A stretch of 64,000 nucleotides of DNA from Lachnoclostridium phytofermentans ISDg (GTDB lineage Bacteria; Bacillota; Clostridia; Lachnospirales; Lachnospiraceae). The notes beneath the pieces were generated by a model. It saw only the letters and a program-made list of their open reading frames with translations, made no database searches and had not been told where the DNA came from. The stretch is from NCBI RefSeq assembly GCF_000018685.1, contig NC_010001.1, positions 3,116,001 to 3,180,000 on the forward strand, given 5' to 3'. Of this stretch, positions 7,331 through 14,922 are shown piece by piece; within the stretch, counting starts at the first letter, position 1; every line of letters begins with the position of its first letter. The position numbers and the translations under genes were made by a program.

Positions 7331-7464
7331 TTTGAACTTCAAACTATTTCGAATTATAACAGCAGTTTTAACATTCGTCAATATATTTTGAAGTTCAAAG
7401 TAATTTCTTTTGAAGTTCAAAGTAATTTTTTTAAGATCAAGTAATTTCTATTTTGAATCGCAAA
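7331..7464. promoter_or_regulatory. Cluster of MarR-type palindromic operators
   Basis: Perfect or near-perfect palindromes TTTGAA(C/G)TTCAAA occur at 7331-7343, 7385-7397 and 7407-7419; a decayed copy TTTGAATCGCAAA is at 7452-7464. The two central copies have a 22-bp period, placing them on the same helix face. They flank the marR promoter and lie between marR and the divergent AraC gene. Confidence 0.75.
7353..7381 (-). promoter_or_regulatory. Promoter of the marR gene at 7326
   Basis: Minus-strand TTGACG (7376-7381), 17-bp spacer, TATAAT (7353-7358). One palindromic operator overlaps the start region and another lies just upstream of the -35 box. Confidence 0.8.
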
Positions 7465-7681
7465 GTATTTTCAAAAATGAAATAGTTCGTATTGTACAAC
7501 TATGACGGTCCTTAAGCAAATATTGAAGTGAAGTAGAAAATGGTTAGGAAATATGGTAAAATGAGATCAAAAAAAACAATGAGAATTATAGATGATCTTT
7601 TAATCTGATTTTTATATGCAATTATTGCAAGGAAATTGATATTCACCTATGTTATCATTTTTACAGAGAGGAGGGATGCGT

Positions 7682-8554
7682 ATGAAGTGGCTTGAAGACA
7701 TGAATCGAGCTATGGACTATATTGAAAACAGTTTGCAAGGAAAAACGGATTATGAAAAAATCGCACAAGTTGCTTGTTGCTCTGTATATCACTTTCAAAG
7801 GATGTTCACGTTTATGACCGATATTACTTTGTCTGAATATATCCGTCGAAGAAAAATGACGATGGCAGCTTTTGATTTACAAAATAGTGATATGAAAATT
7901 ATTGACTTAGCTTTAAATTATGGTTATGAATCACCCGAAGCATTTACCAGAGCGTTTCAAACATTACATGGCGTTACTCCCACAGCAGCGCGCAGCATGG
8001 GAGCAAATATAAAAGCATTTCCGCGCATATCCTTTCAAATTTCTGTAAAAGGAGTAAGTGAAATGAATTACAAAATTGTTGAAAAAGAAGCATTTCAAGT
8101 TTATGGAATTGAGGGTATTTTTGATACCAAAGATGGTGAAAATCTGATTGAAATTCCCCAGTTTTGGGGTAAGAACCTGAAGAATGGTGCGTATGATAAT
8201 CTTATAAAATCCGCAGGATATCCAAGTATAATAAATGCAGTGTGCACGTATCGAAATACGGGAGGAACTACTTTTCCGTATATGTTATGTGTTATGAAAA
8301 CACCTTTGAGCAACACGACAGATTATACGGTAGTTGATATACCAAAAGCTACCTGGGCGATATTTGTGAATGAACCTCATGATATTGAGGAGACTTCAAA
8401 TGCAGTTCAAAGTTTGATCTCTCGTGTTTACACTGATTGGTTGCCAACCGCAAAATATGAGATTGTTGGGGGCTATGATTTTGAAATGTACTATACCAAC
8501 AGTAATGGAAAGTTCTATGAAGAAACATGGGTAAGAGTTGTTCCTAAGAAATAA
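7682..8554 (+). CDS. AraC-family regulator with GyrI-like effector domain
   Basis: A transcription factor of about 290 aa. Residues 1-100 are an AraC double HTH (YEKIAQVACCSVYHFQRMF and IIDLALNYGYESPEAFTRAF). The C-terminal half (from about 125) is a GyrI-like/effector-binding domain of the kind that binds drugs or other small amphipathic molecules (IVEKEAFQVYGIEG, with a YEIVGGYDFEMYYT end). The ATG at 7682 is preferred because GAGGAGGG ends 6 nt upstream; the ATG at 7676 is too close to it. A terminator hairpin follows at 8635-8665. No obvious efflux pump is adjacent, so its target is open. Confidence 0.9.
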   Translation: MKWLEDMNRAMDYIENSLQGKTDYEKIAQVACCSVYHFQRMFTFMTDITLSEYIRRRKMTMAAFDLQNSDMKIIDLALNYGYESPEAFTRAFQTLHGVTPTAARSMGANIKAFPRISFQISVKGVSEMNYKIVEKEAFQVYGIEGIFDTKDGENLIEIPQFWGKNLKNGAYDNLIKSAGYPSIINAVCTYRNTGGTTFPYMLCVMKTPLSNTTDYTVVDIPKATWAIFVNEPHDIEETSNAVQSLISRVYTDWLPTAKYEIVGGYDFEMYYTNSNGKFYEETWVRVVPKK

Positions 8555-8634
8555 ACCATTCACAGTTTATAAGTAGGTAACAAGGCTTGTTATAATTAGG
8601 GTGCGTCAGTGAGTAAAATGACATAAGCAATTAA

Positions 8635-8665
8635 GAGGGTGAAAGTTAATCGTACTTTCACCCTC
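8635..8665. terminator. Bidirectional terminator between AraC gene and LCP pseudogene
   Basis: GAGGGTGAAAGT (8635-8646) pairs with ACTTTCACCCTC (8654-8665) in a 12-bp stem, between two convergent genes. Confidence 0.85.
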
Positions 8666-8679
8666 TCTCTATTATGGAA

Positions 8680-9912
8680 TTATTGCTTATCATCGCTTGT
8701 TTTTGGATTTAGAAAAGAATATATAATTTCTTTTGTTTCTTCTAAATCTTTAATTCCTAAAACAGCTTTATACTTTTTACCACTTGGTATTTTTAAATCT
8801 ATATATTTTCCATCTAAAGGCACTCTTAGGGTTTCTATATTATCAAGGGCTAAGTCCATTCCGATGGTTAAATACTCTTTAAAATCACTTTTTGTTATGT
8901 CTGTTGTTATATGTACTGCCGATAAAATTTCATCCATCTTTAAGGCTAAGCTTATCATATTTTTTGACTTTAATTTATTAATTATGCTTTGTAATACTTT
9001 TCGCTGTCTTTGAGTTCTGCCAAAATCATTACTTTCGGTTCCAGTGGAAACTTTTCTAGTTCTACAGTAACCTAAGACTTGATTACCATTCATTAACTGT
9101 TCCCCTTCTACAACATTTCTATAAACTGGATTCGATATATAATTATGTACATTCAAATACTCTGCTTCGTTTTTCGTAAGAGTTACATTGACTCCCCCTA
9201 GTAAGTCAACAATTTGCTCAAAAGCTTCAAAGTTCACAAGCAGATATCCATCTAATGATACCCCAAAATTAGTATAAATCGTATCATATAATAATGGTAT
9301 TCCGCCTCTAGCATATACGGAATTTAACCTATCTTTGTCATACCCCTTTATATCGATATATAAATCCCTCATGAGAGAAAGGAGCTTTAAAGTATTATCC
9401 TTAGTATTTATAGAGGCTACTATCATGGAATCTGTATTCTTAGCGTTATCAAATTCTTCAAGGCCAATCAACAGTATGTTTATGATATCCTTGTCCTTTT
9501 ACCTAACATCTGGCAGTTGGTTTAATACTTCTTTCTCTCCCCCACCTTGATAGTTTCCTAAATTATTTTCAGAGCCATCATAGGATAGTTTTCCATATAG
9601 ATATTCTCCAACGATATTACTAAGAATTGTTTTACCAAGTGGTGTGAATACTAAGACAGCTACTAGCAAACTTAGAATAGCACAGGCAATGCCTAATCTT
9701 TGCTTTAATTTCTTCTTTCTTTTTTGCTTCGCCGTTTCATTGACAATATCTTCATCCATTGATTGTAATTGCTTTGCTAGAGATTCATTAATATCTTCCA
9801 GCGATTCATCGTAAGTATCAAGACTATTCGTGATGTTTAATGAACATTGATTCCAATCATCCTCTTCTAATACTTTATCTATGAGATCATTGCTATTATC
9901 GTCCTGCATCAA
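8680..9912 (-). pseudogene. LytR-CpsA-Psr (LCP) family protein interrupted by an in-frame TAA
   Basis: LCP enzymes attach teichoic acids or other glycopolymers to peptidoglycan at the outer membrane face. The first part (9912-9499, 137 aa) has an acidic cytoplasmic head and a membrane segment (LGIACAILSLLVAVLVFTPL), then stops at TAA 9499-9501 after NQLPDVR. Reading on in the same frame gives KDKDIINILLIGLEEFDNA, the start of the LCP domain, continuing with NTDSMIVASI and RTQRQRKVLQSI to 8680. Ignoring one stop codon gives about 410 aa, a normal LCP length. No frameshift is needed, so this is a single nonsense change. The downstream part lacks a membrane anchor, so it is probably inactive unless read through. 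Confidence 0.85.
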
Positions 9913-10000
9913 TAATTATCCTTTCTGCTTATGAAATATTGAAATAAGATATAAGGTTGCTTAATTTTTTTGATAAAATTTATATACATATAGTTATTAT

Positions 10001-10028
10001 ATTATATCATTCTGTTAAATATTTACAA
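10001..10028 (-). promoter_or_regulatory. Promoter of the LCP gene
   Basis: Minus-strand TTGTAA (10023-10028), 16-bp spacer, TATAAT (10001-10006), about 90 bp upstream of the start codon at 9912. The promoter looks intact although the gene is broken. Confidence 0.6.
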
Positions 10029-10134
10029 CCTTTTCATACCTTTCTATTTCTCTATTTCTCATCTGTTTCTCATCTGTTTCTCATTAAGCTTATAAAGATT
10101 ATTTAATAGGGAAATTGCATTAGTTTCCATCATT

Positions 10135-10167
10135 AAAAAACTGTAGACAAATTGTCTACAGTTTTTT
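10135..10167. terminator. Perfect bidirectional terminator after the flavin reductase operon
   Basis: A 16-bp perfect inverted repeat (10135-10150 with 10152-10167) with core CTGTAGACAA and A6/T6 flanks. It ends the marR-PPOX-flavin reductase operon, whose last stop is at 10185. Confidence 0.9.
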
Positions 10168-10184
10168 ATAGTCTCATTCTGTTA

Positions 10185-10736
10185 TTAGCTTTTAGAAAAG
10201 TCACCTATTTTGCCAAGATGTTCCCCAATCGTAAAATAATTATTTGGTGAATAAACAACAGGATTAATTTTTCGTAGATCAAAAATTTCCATGTTCCTAA
10301 TATCGTCCGACATATTAATATTGGCAATTTCACCGAAATAAGTCATTGTTTCGCCAACCTCTGTTGTAGTTAAGACCTTACACTCAAAGCTATATTTAGC
10401 ATCTAAAAGTAACGGTACATCAAGTGCCACTCCACGCTGTGTGCTGTATTGTATGTTTTCAAATAAATCTTTTTTATATGTACCACGATTAAACTGTTCG
10501 GCAAGTGGCAATAGGTCAGGCGTTAATACGGTTGCGGAAAATAAGCCAGTCCTTGCGATGTTATCTTTTGTTTTTTTCACACCCCAAATACTTACCACCA
10601 AGCAAGGTGGTGGTCCCCATGTATAACTTACCCATGAAATCGGACAAAAACGCTCCTTACCATCCGGATCATAAGTTCCTATAAGCATAACTTGCTGTGT
10701 GAAAAATCCAGGATCTTGATTCTCATATTTAGGCAT
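10185..10736 (-). CDS. Flavin reductase-like FMN-binding protein (flavoredoxin type)
   Basis: A 183-aa protein of the flavin reductase-like, FMN-binding split-barrel group, related to flavoredoxins of anaerobes. Visible features are VMLIGTYDPDGKERFCPISW near residue 15 and PPCLVVSIWG near 40, which form the FMN pocket, followed by KKTKDNIARTGLFSATVL. The start is set at 10736: the ATG overlaps the stop of the preceding gene (AATGCCTAA) and GAGGAC lies upstream, indicating translational coupling. An upstream in-frame start would add 14 residues without support. Likely passes electrons from NAD(P)H-reduced flavin; partner unknown. Confidence 0.88.
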   Translation of the reverse strand: MPKYENQDPGFFTQQVMLIGTYDPDGKERFCPISWVSYTWGPPPCLVVSIWGVKKTKDNIARTGLFSATVLTPDLLPLAEQFNRGTYKKDLFENIQYSTQRGVALDVPLLLDAKYSFECKVLTTTEVGETMTYFGEIANINMSDDIRNMEIFDLRKINPVVYSPNNYFTIGEHLGKIGDFSKS

Positions 10737-11163
10737 TTTCAAAGTCCTCCATGATAAAATCTTGATTAGCAAGACCATGATAATAGTTCGCTTTGTGTGC
10801 AGTGAATTTGTAAACGCAATAATCTTGCGTGTCTATGCCTTCTGGATAATAAACCTCAAAGCCCTCTCGCCACAGCATAGCTTTATGTTCACGGTCTGTC
10901 ATTACCTGCGTATCCCCTACTAACATCAGACCCTTGAATTGATTTTCGTTACAAAAATACACGCTTGCCTTAGAGTTATGCAAAAACTGTTGTGTTCGGT
11001 GCGAGGATACATTGGTGGAGAAGTAATGTGTAAACAAATCATCGTGTTGTAAAGAAAGCATTGCTTTTATACAGGGATAACCATTCCCATCTACGGATGA
11101 AACATATGCAACTTTTGCATTTTCAACTAATTCATTAATTTCGTTTTTAATTTGTTTCGTCAT
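10729..11163 (-). CDS. Pyridoxamine 5'-phosphate oxidase-like (split-barrel) protein
   Basis: A 144-aa FMN-binding split-barrel protein of the PPOX-like general stress group. VENAKVAYVSSVDGNGYPCI near the N-terminus and TNVSSHRTQQFLHNSKASVY mark the fold; KGLMLVGDTQVMTD is the following conserved strand. True pyridoxamine phosphate oxidase activity is doubtful at this length. The start overlaps the marR stop in an ATGA (11160-11163) and its own stop overlaps the next start, so the three genes form a tightly coupled operon. This suggests a flavin-linked stress or redox function sensed by the MarR protein. Confidence 0.88.
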   Translation of the reverse strand: MTKQIKNEINELVENAKVAYVSSVDGNGYPCIKAMLSLQHDDLFTHYFSTNVSSHRTQQFLHNSKASVYFCNENQFKGLMLVGDTQVMTDREHKAMLWREGFEVYYPEGIDTQDYCVYKFTAHKANYYHGLANQDFIMEDFENA

Positions 11164-11603
11164 ATTGTTCGCTCCTTCTCATTTAGATTATCGAGCACTC
11201 TTAACAGAGTTTTTTCAAAGGCTATGATTTCCTCGTCTGTAAAACCAGCATAATAAATTCCGTTCATCTTCATCGATACCTTTTCGTACTCATCACTTAA
11301 TGCCCGAGCATTTTCGGTTAGCGTAATGCGTATCTGTCGACGGTCAGATTTATCAAATACACGTGTAACAAGTCCGGCATTTTCCATACGGTCAAGCATG
11401 CTTGTAAGTGTTGTCTTCGCAAGCCCAGTTTTTCGTGCAAGTTCTACAATTGGAATATTTTCTGTCTGCCACAACACGTAGAGAATTCTCCCCTGCGCTC
11501 CGTTAAAAGCATCAACATTAGCATCTGCCAGTAGCTTTTCAAAGATTCTGCTGCCAACTTGCTTAATTTGCGATATCAAAAAACCGCCATCAGTCTTTCT
11601 AAT
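11160..11603 (-). CDS. MarR-family regulator with a probable ATT start codon
   Basis: A 147-aa MarR regulator. The body has GAQGRILYVLWQTENIPIVE, an HTH at LARKTGLAKTTLTSMLDRME and the wing RVFDKSDRRQIRITL. I place the start at the ATT at 11603-11601 because a perfect GGAGGTG (11610-11616) lies 6 nt upstream and homologues begin M-R-K-x-D-G-G-F-L-I-S-Q. The longer in-frame option at 11657 uses a TTG that is itself the -35 box, before the transcription start, so it cannot be the start. It heads the operon with PPOX and flavin reductase genes and probably represses it. Confidence 0.85.
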   Translation of the reverse strand: MRKTDGGFLISQIKQVGSRIFEKLLADANVDAFNGAQGRILYVLWQTENIPIVELARKTGLAKTTLTSMLDRMENAGLVTRVFDKSDRRQIRITLTENARALSDEYEKVSMKMNGIYYAGFTDEEIIAFEKTLLRVLDNLNEKERTI

Positions 11604-11628
11604 TGCTCTCACCTCCGTTCTATATAAT

Positions 11629-11657
11629 ATAGTACTATATAGTATTATTAAAGTCAA
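11629..11657 (-). promoter_or_regulatory. Promoter of the marR-PPOX-flavin reductase operon with palindromic operator
   Basis: Minus-strand TTGACT (11652-11657), 17-bp spacer, TACTAT (11629-11634). The -10 region lies in a palindrome ACTATATAGTACTATAT, a plausible operator for the MarR protein encoded just downstream. Confidence 0.7.
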
Positions 11658-11846
11658 TAATAAAGAATTTATACTCTTAAATTTTTAAGACCTAATAAAA
11701 TACTAAATCAGATCCTACTTTTAATATTTGCTCTATAGCTATTTTTCAAGTAAAACATTATAATTATCATTAGCGTAAGAACTTATATTGGAAGAGCCCA
11801 TTTTTATAATACGAAAATCACAAGTTGCTTTTAAATATTAAAAATA

Positions 11847-11914
11847 GCTCTTTTGTCAGTGTGTTGGTACGTGGTCCCTTGAAACCCGAACCCAACACAT
11901 TTAACAAAGAGAGC
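11847..11914. ncRNA. 68-nt double-stem hairpin of unknown function
   Basis: Within the 480-bp gap 11604-12083 one element stands out. GCTCTTTTGT (11847-11856) pairs with ACAAAGAGAGC (11904-11914, one bulge) and TGTGTTGG (11860-11867) with CCAACACA (11892-11899), leaving a 24-nt GC-richer loop. The remaining gap is AT-rich with no gene I can support. No U-run follows on either strand, which argues against a simple terminator. It could be an sRNA, a transposon relic or an intron-target hairpin. Confidence 0.45.
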
Positions 11915-12083
11915 CATATTAAAACAAGATGAATTAGCAAGTAATTCACTTTTCATAAATAACAGAACTTTTGCTTCATAGCTTGAATACTTATCTATTT
12001 TGTAAAAGAACCCTTTTTATTAATTTCTTCTAGCATCAGATCATGCTCATATAAAATCTCAAAAAACAACCCAATCAAACAAT

Positions 12084-12557
12084 CTATTCAACCGTTAAAT
12101 CACAAAGGGTTGCTTGTAGAAACTCTATAAGTTCCTCTCTCGGTATTAATAATTGACAACCACGTACCCCGGCACTTACGGTAATTTCATCAAAAAGAAT
12201 TGCGGTTTCATCTACATAGGTTGGGAACTTCTTTCTCATGCCAATTGGAGAGCAACCACCACGAATATATCCAGTAAGACCAAGAAGATCTTTTACCGGA
12301 GCAAGCTCGATCTTCTTATCTCCAATTATGTTTGCGACCTTTTTTAGGTCAAGTTCTTCTGCCACCGGAATACAAAAGACGAGATATCCCTTTTTCTCTC
12401 CATGTGCCACTAGAGTTTTAAATACCTGTTCTACAGGCATTCCTATCTGCTTCGCAACATGGACTCCGGCGAGATGGTCTTCCTCTACTTCATATTCCAT
12501 TGCTTTGTATTCAATTCCAGCTTGAGTTAGCATACGCATAGCATTTGTAATCTTCAT
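12084..12557 (-). CDS. ybaK: Cys-tRNA(Pro)/Cys-tRNA(Cys) deacylase (YbaK/EbsC)
   Basis: A 157-aa YbaK-type trans-editing enzyme that hydrolyses mischarged aminoacyl-tRNA such as Cys-tRNA(Pro). The fold hallmarks are present: AMRMLTQAGIEYKAMEYE, VFKTLVAHGEKKGYLVFC with the catalytic Lys region, GGCSPIGMRKKFPTYVDE and SAGVRGCQLLIPREEL. Length is typical. It is monocistronic, followed by the terminator at 12589-12619 on its upstream side shared with the rng gene. Confidence is high for the family, moderate for the exact substrate. Confidence 0.92.
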   Translation of the reverse strand: MKITNAMRMLTQAGIEYKAMEYEVEEDHLAGVHVAKQIGMPVEQVFKTLVAHGEKKGYLVFCIPVAEELDLKKVANIIGDKKIELAPVKDLLGLTGYIRGGCSPIGMRKKFPTYVDETAILFDEITVSAGVRGCQLLIPREELIEFLQATLCDLTVE

Positions 12558-12588
12558 TTATTTCACCATTCCTGTATAAGATTCATAC

Positions 12589-12619
12589 AAGGAAAAGTAC
12601 GCAAAGCGTACTTTTCCTT
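12589..12619. terminator. Terminator downstream of the RNase G/E gene
   Basis: AAGGAAAAGTACGC (12589-12602) and its complement (12606-12619) form a perfect 14-bp stem with an AAA loop. Its 25-bp core is identical to that of the hairpin at 5670-5710. Confidence 0.85.
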
Positions 12620-12634
12620 ATTGAAAACTTAGGT

Positions 12635-13849
12635 TTATTCTTCTTCACATACCATAAGTTCTGTATGCTTCATTTGTTCATGAAGAGGCTTTCTTACCTT
12701 CTTTCTTGTAATCTCTACAAGGTTTAGGGCAGTCATATCCACTAAGGTTGTTTTTATCGGATCTTTTCTTAGGTATTCATCAAATACTCTTAGTAATTGT
12801 GTCTTTGCATCCTCTGATATCATATCAATAAAGTCAACGATAATAATTCCCGAGAGATTACGCAGACAAATCTGAGCAGCTATTTCCTCTGCTGCCTCTA
12901 AGTTCACCTTCAAAAAAGTCTCCTGAACGTTCTTTTTCTTTGATACTGCTTTGCCAGTATTCACATCGATTACCGTTAAAGCTTCCGTTGGCTGAATTAC
13001 TAAGGAACCACCGCATGGAAGCCAAACCTTTTCTCGTAGTGCACGGGATAATTTTGTTTCAATACTATAAAGTTTTGAAAGTGCTAATAGTTTATCCTGA
13101 TAGAATGTAAGTTTTCCAATATCTTCCCGCTGATGTTCTGTCAGATATTCTTTGATTTCATCATATAAAGATAAATCATCTGTAATGATAGCTTCTAAGT
13201 CCTTTGCAAAACCATCTCGAATCGCACATAAAAATGGTTGTAAGGTCTTATAAAGAAGTGAAAAACGATTTCGATAGATTCCATAGGTTAAGATGCGGTC
13301 GTATTGCTTCTTTAATTGCTCTATTTCCTCAACAATTAAATTATCCTCTGCTTCCACCGCATTTGTTCTTAACACAAAACCATATTGTTCTCCAAGGAAA
13401 GGTGAGACTAAACTTCTTAAACGCTTTCTTTTCTGTTCCGAACCAATCTTTGAAGAGATTCCAATCGTTTTTGTTCCATGCATCAGTACTACATATTTTC
13501 CAGTGAAAGCAATACTTGTAGTTACAACTGGTGCCTTGGTTTTAATATCTTCTTTAATTACTTGTACCACTAATTCATCCCCAATGTTTACCTTATCACT
13601 GGACTTCGCATGCGTAAAGATGGGGTTCACAACATCGGCTAGAGGTAGATAACACATCTTCCTATCTGATATTTCTACAAATGCAGCATTGATATTTTTT
13701 ACAATATTTTTTACCTTACCAATATAAATATTGCCAAGAGATGATACCTCTTCCTCACGGTCGACATTTACCTGAATCATCTGATTGCCTTCATATAATG
13801 CAGTCACAATATTATCATCCATTTTCGTAACAATCAGTTTACCACTCAT
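12635..13849 (-). CDS. rng: Ribonuclease G/E family protein, short form without zinc link
   Basis: Endoribonuclease that cuts single-stranded AU-rich RNA and helps mature rRNA. The 404-aa protein has an S1-like RNA-binding domain at about 35-120 (NIYIGKVKNIVKNINAAFVE). The DNase-I-like catalytic domain carries both metal-binding aspartates, TVIDVNTGKAV near 300 and IIIVDFIDM near 345. It ends at TRKKVRKPLHEQMKHTEL plus a few residues, just where E. coli RNase E/G continue into the CPxC zinc link and the small domain. Only one Cys is left near the end. It follows the DUF2344 and radical SAM genes in one likely operon. Confidence 0.9.
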   Translation of the reverse strand: MSGKLIVTKMDDNIVTALYEGNQMIQVNVDREEEVSSLGNIYIGKVKNIVKNINAAFVEISDRKMCYLPLADVVNPIFTHAKSSDKVNIGDELVVQVIKEDIKTKAPVVTTSIAFTGKYVVLMHGTKTIGISSKIGSEQKRKRLRSLVSPFLGEQYGFVLRTNAVEAEDNLIVEEIEQLKKQYDRILTYGIYRNRFSLLYKTLQPFLCAIRDGFAKDLEAIITDDLSLYDEIKEYLTEHQREDIGKLTFYQDKLLALSKLYSIETKLSRALREKVWLPCGGSLVIQPTEALTVIDVNTGKAVSKKKNVQETFLKVNLEAAEEIAAQICLRNLSGIIIVDFIDMISEDAKTQLLRVFDEYLRKDPIKTTLVDMTALNLVEITRKKVRKPLHEQMKHTELMVCEEE

Positions 13850-13933
13850 TATAAGCCTTCCTTTACTTCCATAGTCACATCTGTTGCAACTAGTGGATAG
13901 TTTTAATATATCCTTGAATATTTTTTAATTATC

Positions 13934-14806
13934 CTACATTATTCCCACTTTACCTAATGGATCAAGCTTTAATGCATAACTTTCTTTTTGTTCCACAGCT
14001 AGAATCATTTCTTCAATTGTTTTTCCGTGGTCAGCAACATTTGCGTAAGTCTCCATACGGTGATATTGAAATGCAAATGTTTCAAATTTGATACCATACT
14101 TTTCACAAAATGCTTCCATAACAAGCTCAGGCTTAATGTTAATAACACTACCTGTCGCTAAGCATAAAAACACACGTATACCAGTTTCATAAGTATCTGC
14201 ATGTTCTATTCCATTCACAGTATTCGTAACCTTAAGTTCTTTGCCTGTGGAAAGAAATTCTTCATCCGTGATTCCATAATGGAAAATATAAGGACGGATG
14301 TCCATTTCCTTTTCACTTTTTTTCGTCTTTTTGTTGATTACGATCTGATTCTGATGATAAAACTCAGAAAATAATTTATGAAACTCATCTTTATCTAGTA
14401 TTTGCCCATTTTCCTTCTTTAACTCATAACCATCTTTTAAGGAAACTAAATAATCTGCTGCTGCCACAAGTGACATCGCTGTCTCTCTCTTTTGATTTGG
14501 TAAAGGTTCTTTTAAAATCTTAGCTTCTGTTATCGCAAAACCTTCATTCATAACAGCATTTAAACTGTTGATAATAGCTTCCTCAGACTCTACTACATTA
14601 AAATCAACGTCTACATACTCTCCATCACTAGTTAACCCAACACCAAGTGGTGCTGCAAAAGACATGATCTGATGTGGATTAAATCCCTGGCTGTAAGCCA
14701 CATCGATTCCCGCTCGTCTATTAGCCTTTTGAAAATAGCGCATTACATCTAAGTGGCCGATGAATTTTACCACACCATATTTAGAAAATTTTATTCTTAC
14801 TTTCAT
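13934..14806 (-). CDS. Radical SAM-linked DUF2344 protein (TIGR03936 type)
   Basis: A 290-aa protein starting KVRIKFSKYGVVKFIGHLDV, the hallmark of the DUF2344 family usually encoded next to, or fused with, the B12-binding radical SAM protein that precedes it here (117 bp upstream). AYSQGFNPHQIMSFAAPLGV near residue 40 is strongly conserved. A tRNA- or rRNA-modification role has been guessed for this pair from its neighbours, but I know of no demonstrated reaction. RNase G lies 84 bp downstream. Confidence 0.88.
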   Translation of the reverse strand: MKVRIKFSKYGVVKFIGHLDVMRYFQKANRRAGIDVAYSQGFNPHQIMSFAAPLGVGLTSDGEYVDVDFNVVESEEAIINSLNAVMNEGFAITEAKILKEPLPNQKRETAMSLVAAADYLVSLKDGYELKKENGQILDKDEFHKLFSEFYHQNQIVINKKTKKSEKEMDIRPYIFHYGITDEEFLSTGKELKVTNTVNGIEHADTYETGIRVFLCLATGSVINIKPELVMEAFCEKYGIKFETFAFQYHRMETYANVADHGKTIEEMILAVEQKESYALKLDPLGKVGIM

Positions 14807-14862
14807 TTGATTAATCCCTTCCTATCAATAAACTATATAAATTGAACTTTAGTTTTCTGTTG

Positions 14863-14909
14863 TTTCAGATGTGAAAATGCTTGTGTATATGGCATTTTTA
14901 CACTTGAAA
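14863..14909. terminator. Hairpin between the radical SAM gene and DUF2344 gene
   Basis: TTTCAGATGTGAAAATGC (14863-14880) pairs with GCATTTTTACACTTGAAA (14892-14909) with few mismatches. No long U-run follows on the minus strand, so it may be a processing site or weak attenuator inside the operon. Confidence 0.5.
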
Positions 14910-14922
14910 CAGTGTAGAAATC

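Noticed and set aside
9472..9498. Independent second LCP gene starting at TTG near 9471
   Set aside because: The frame is continuous with the upstream part apart from one TAA and the separate product would lack a membrane anchor and ribosome site.
11604..11657. Longer MarR protein beginning at 11657
   Set aside because: Its first codon is the TTG of the -35 box, so it is upstream of transcription start.
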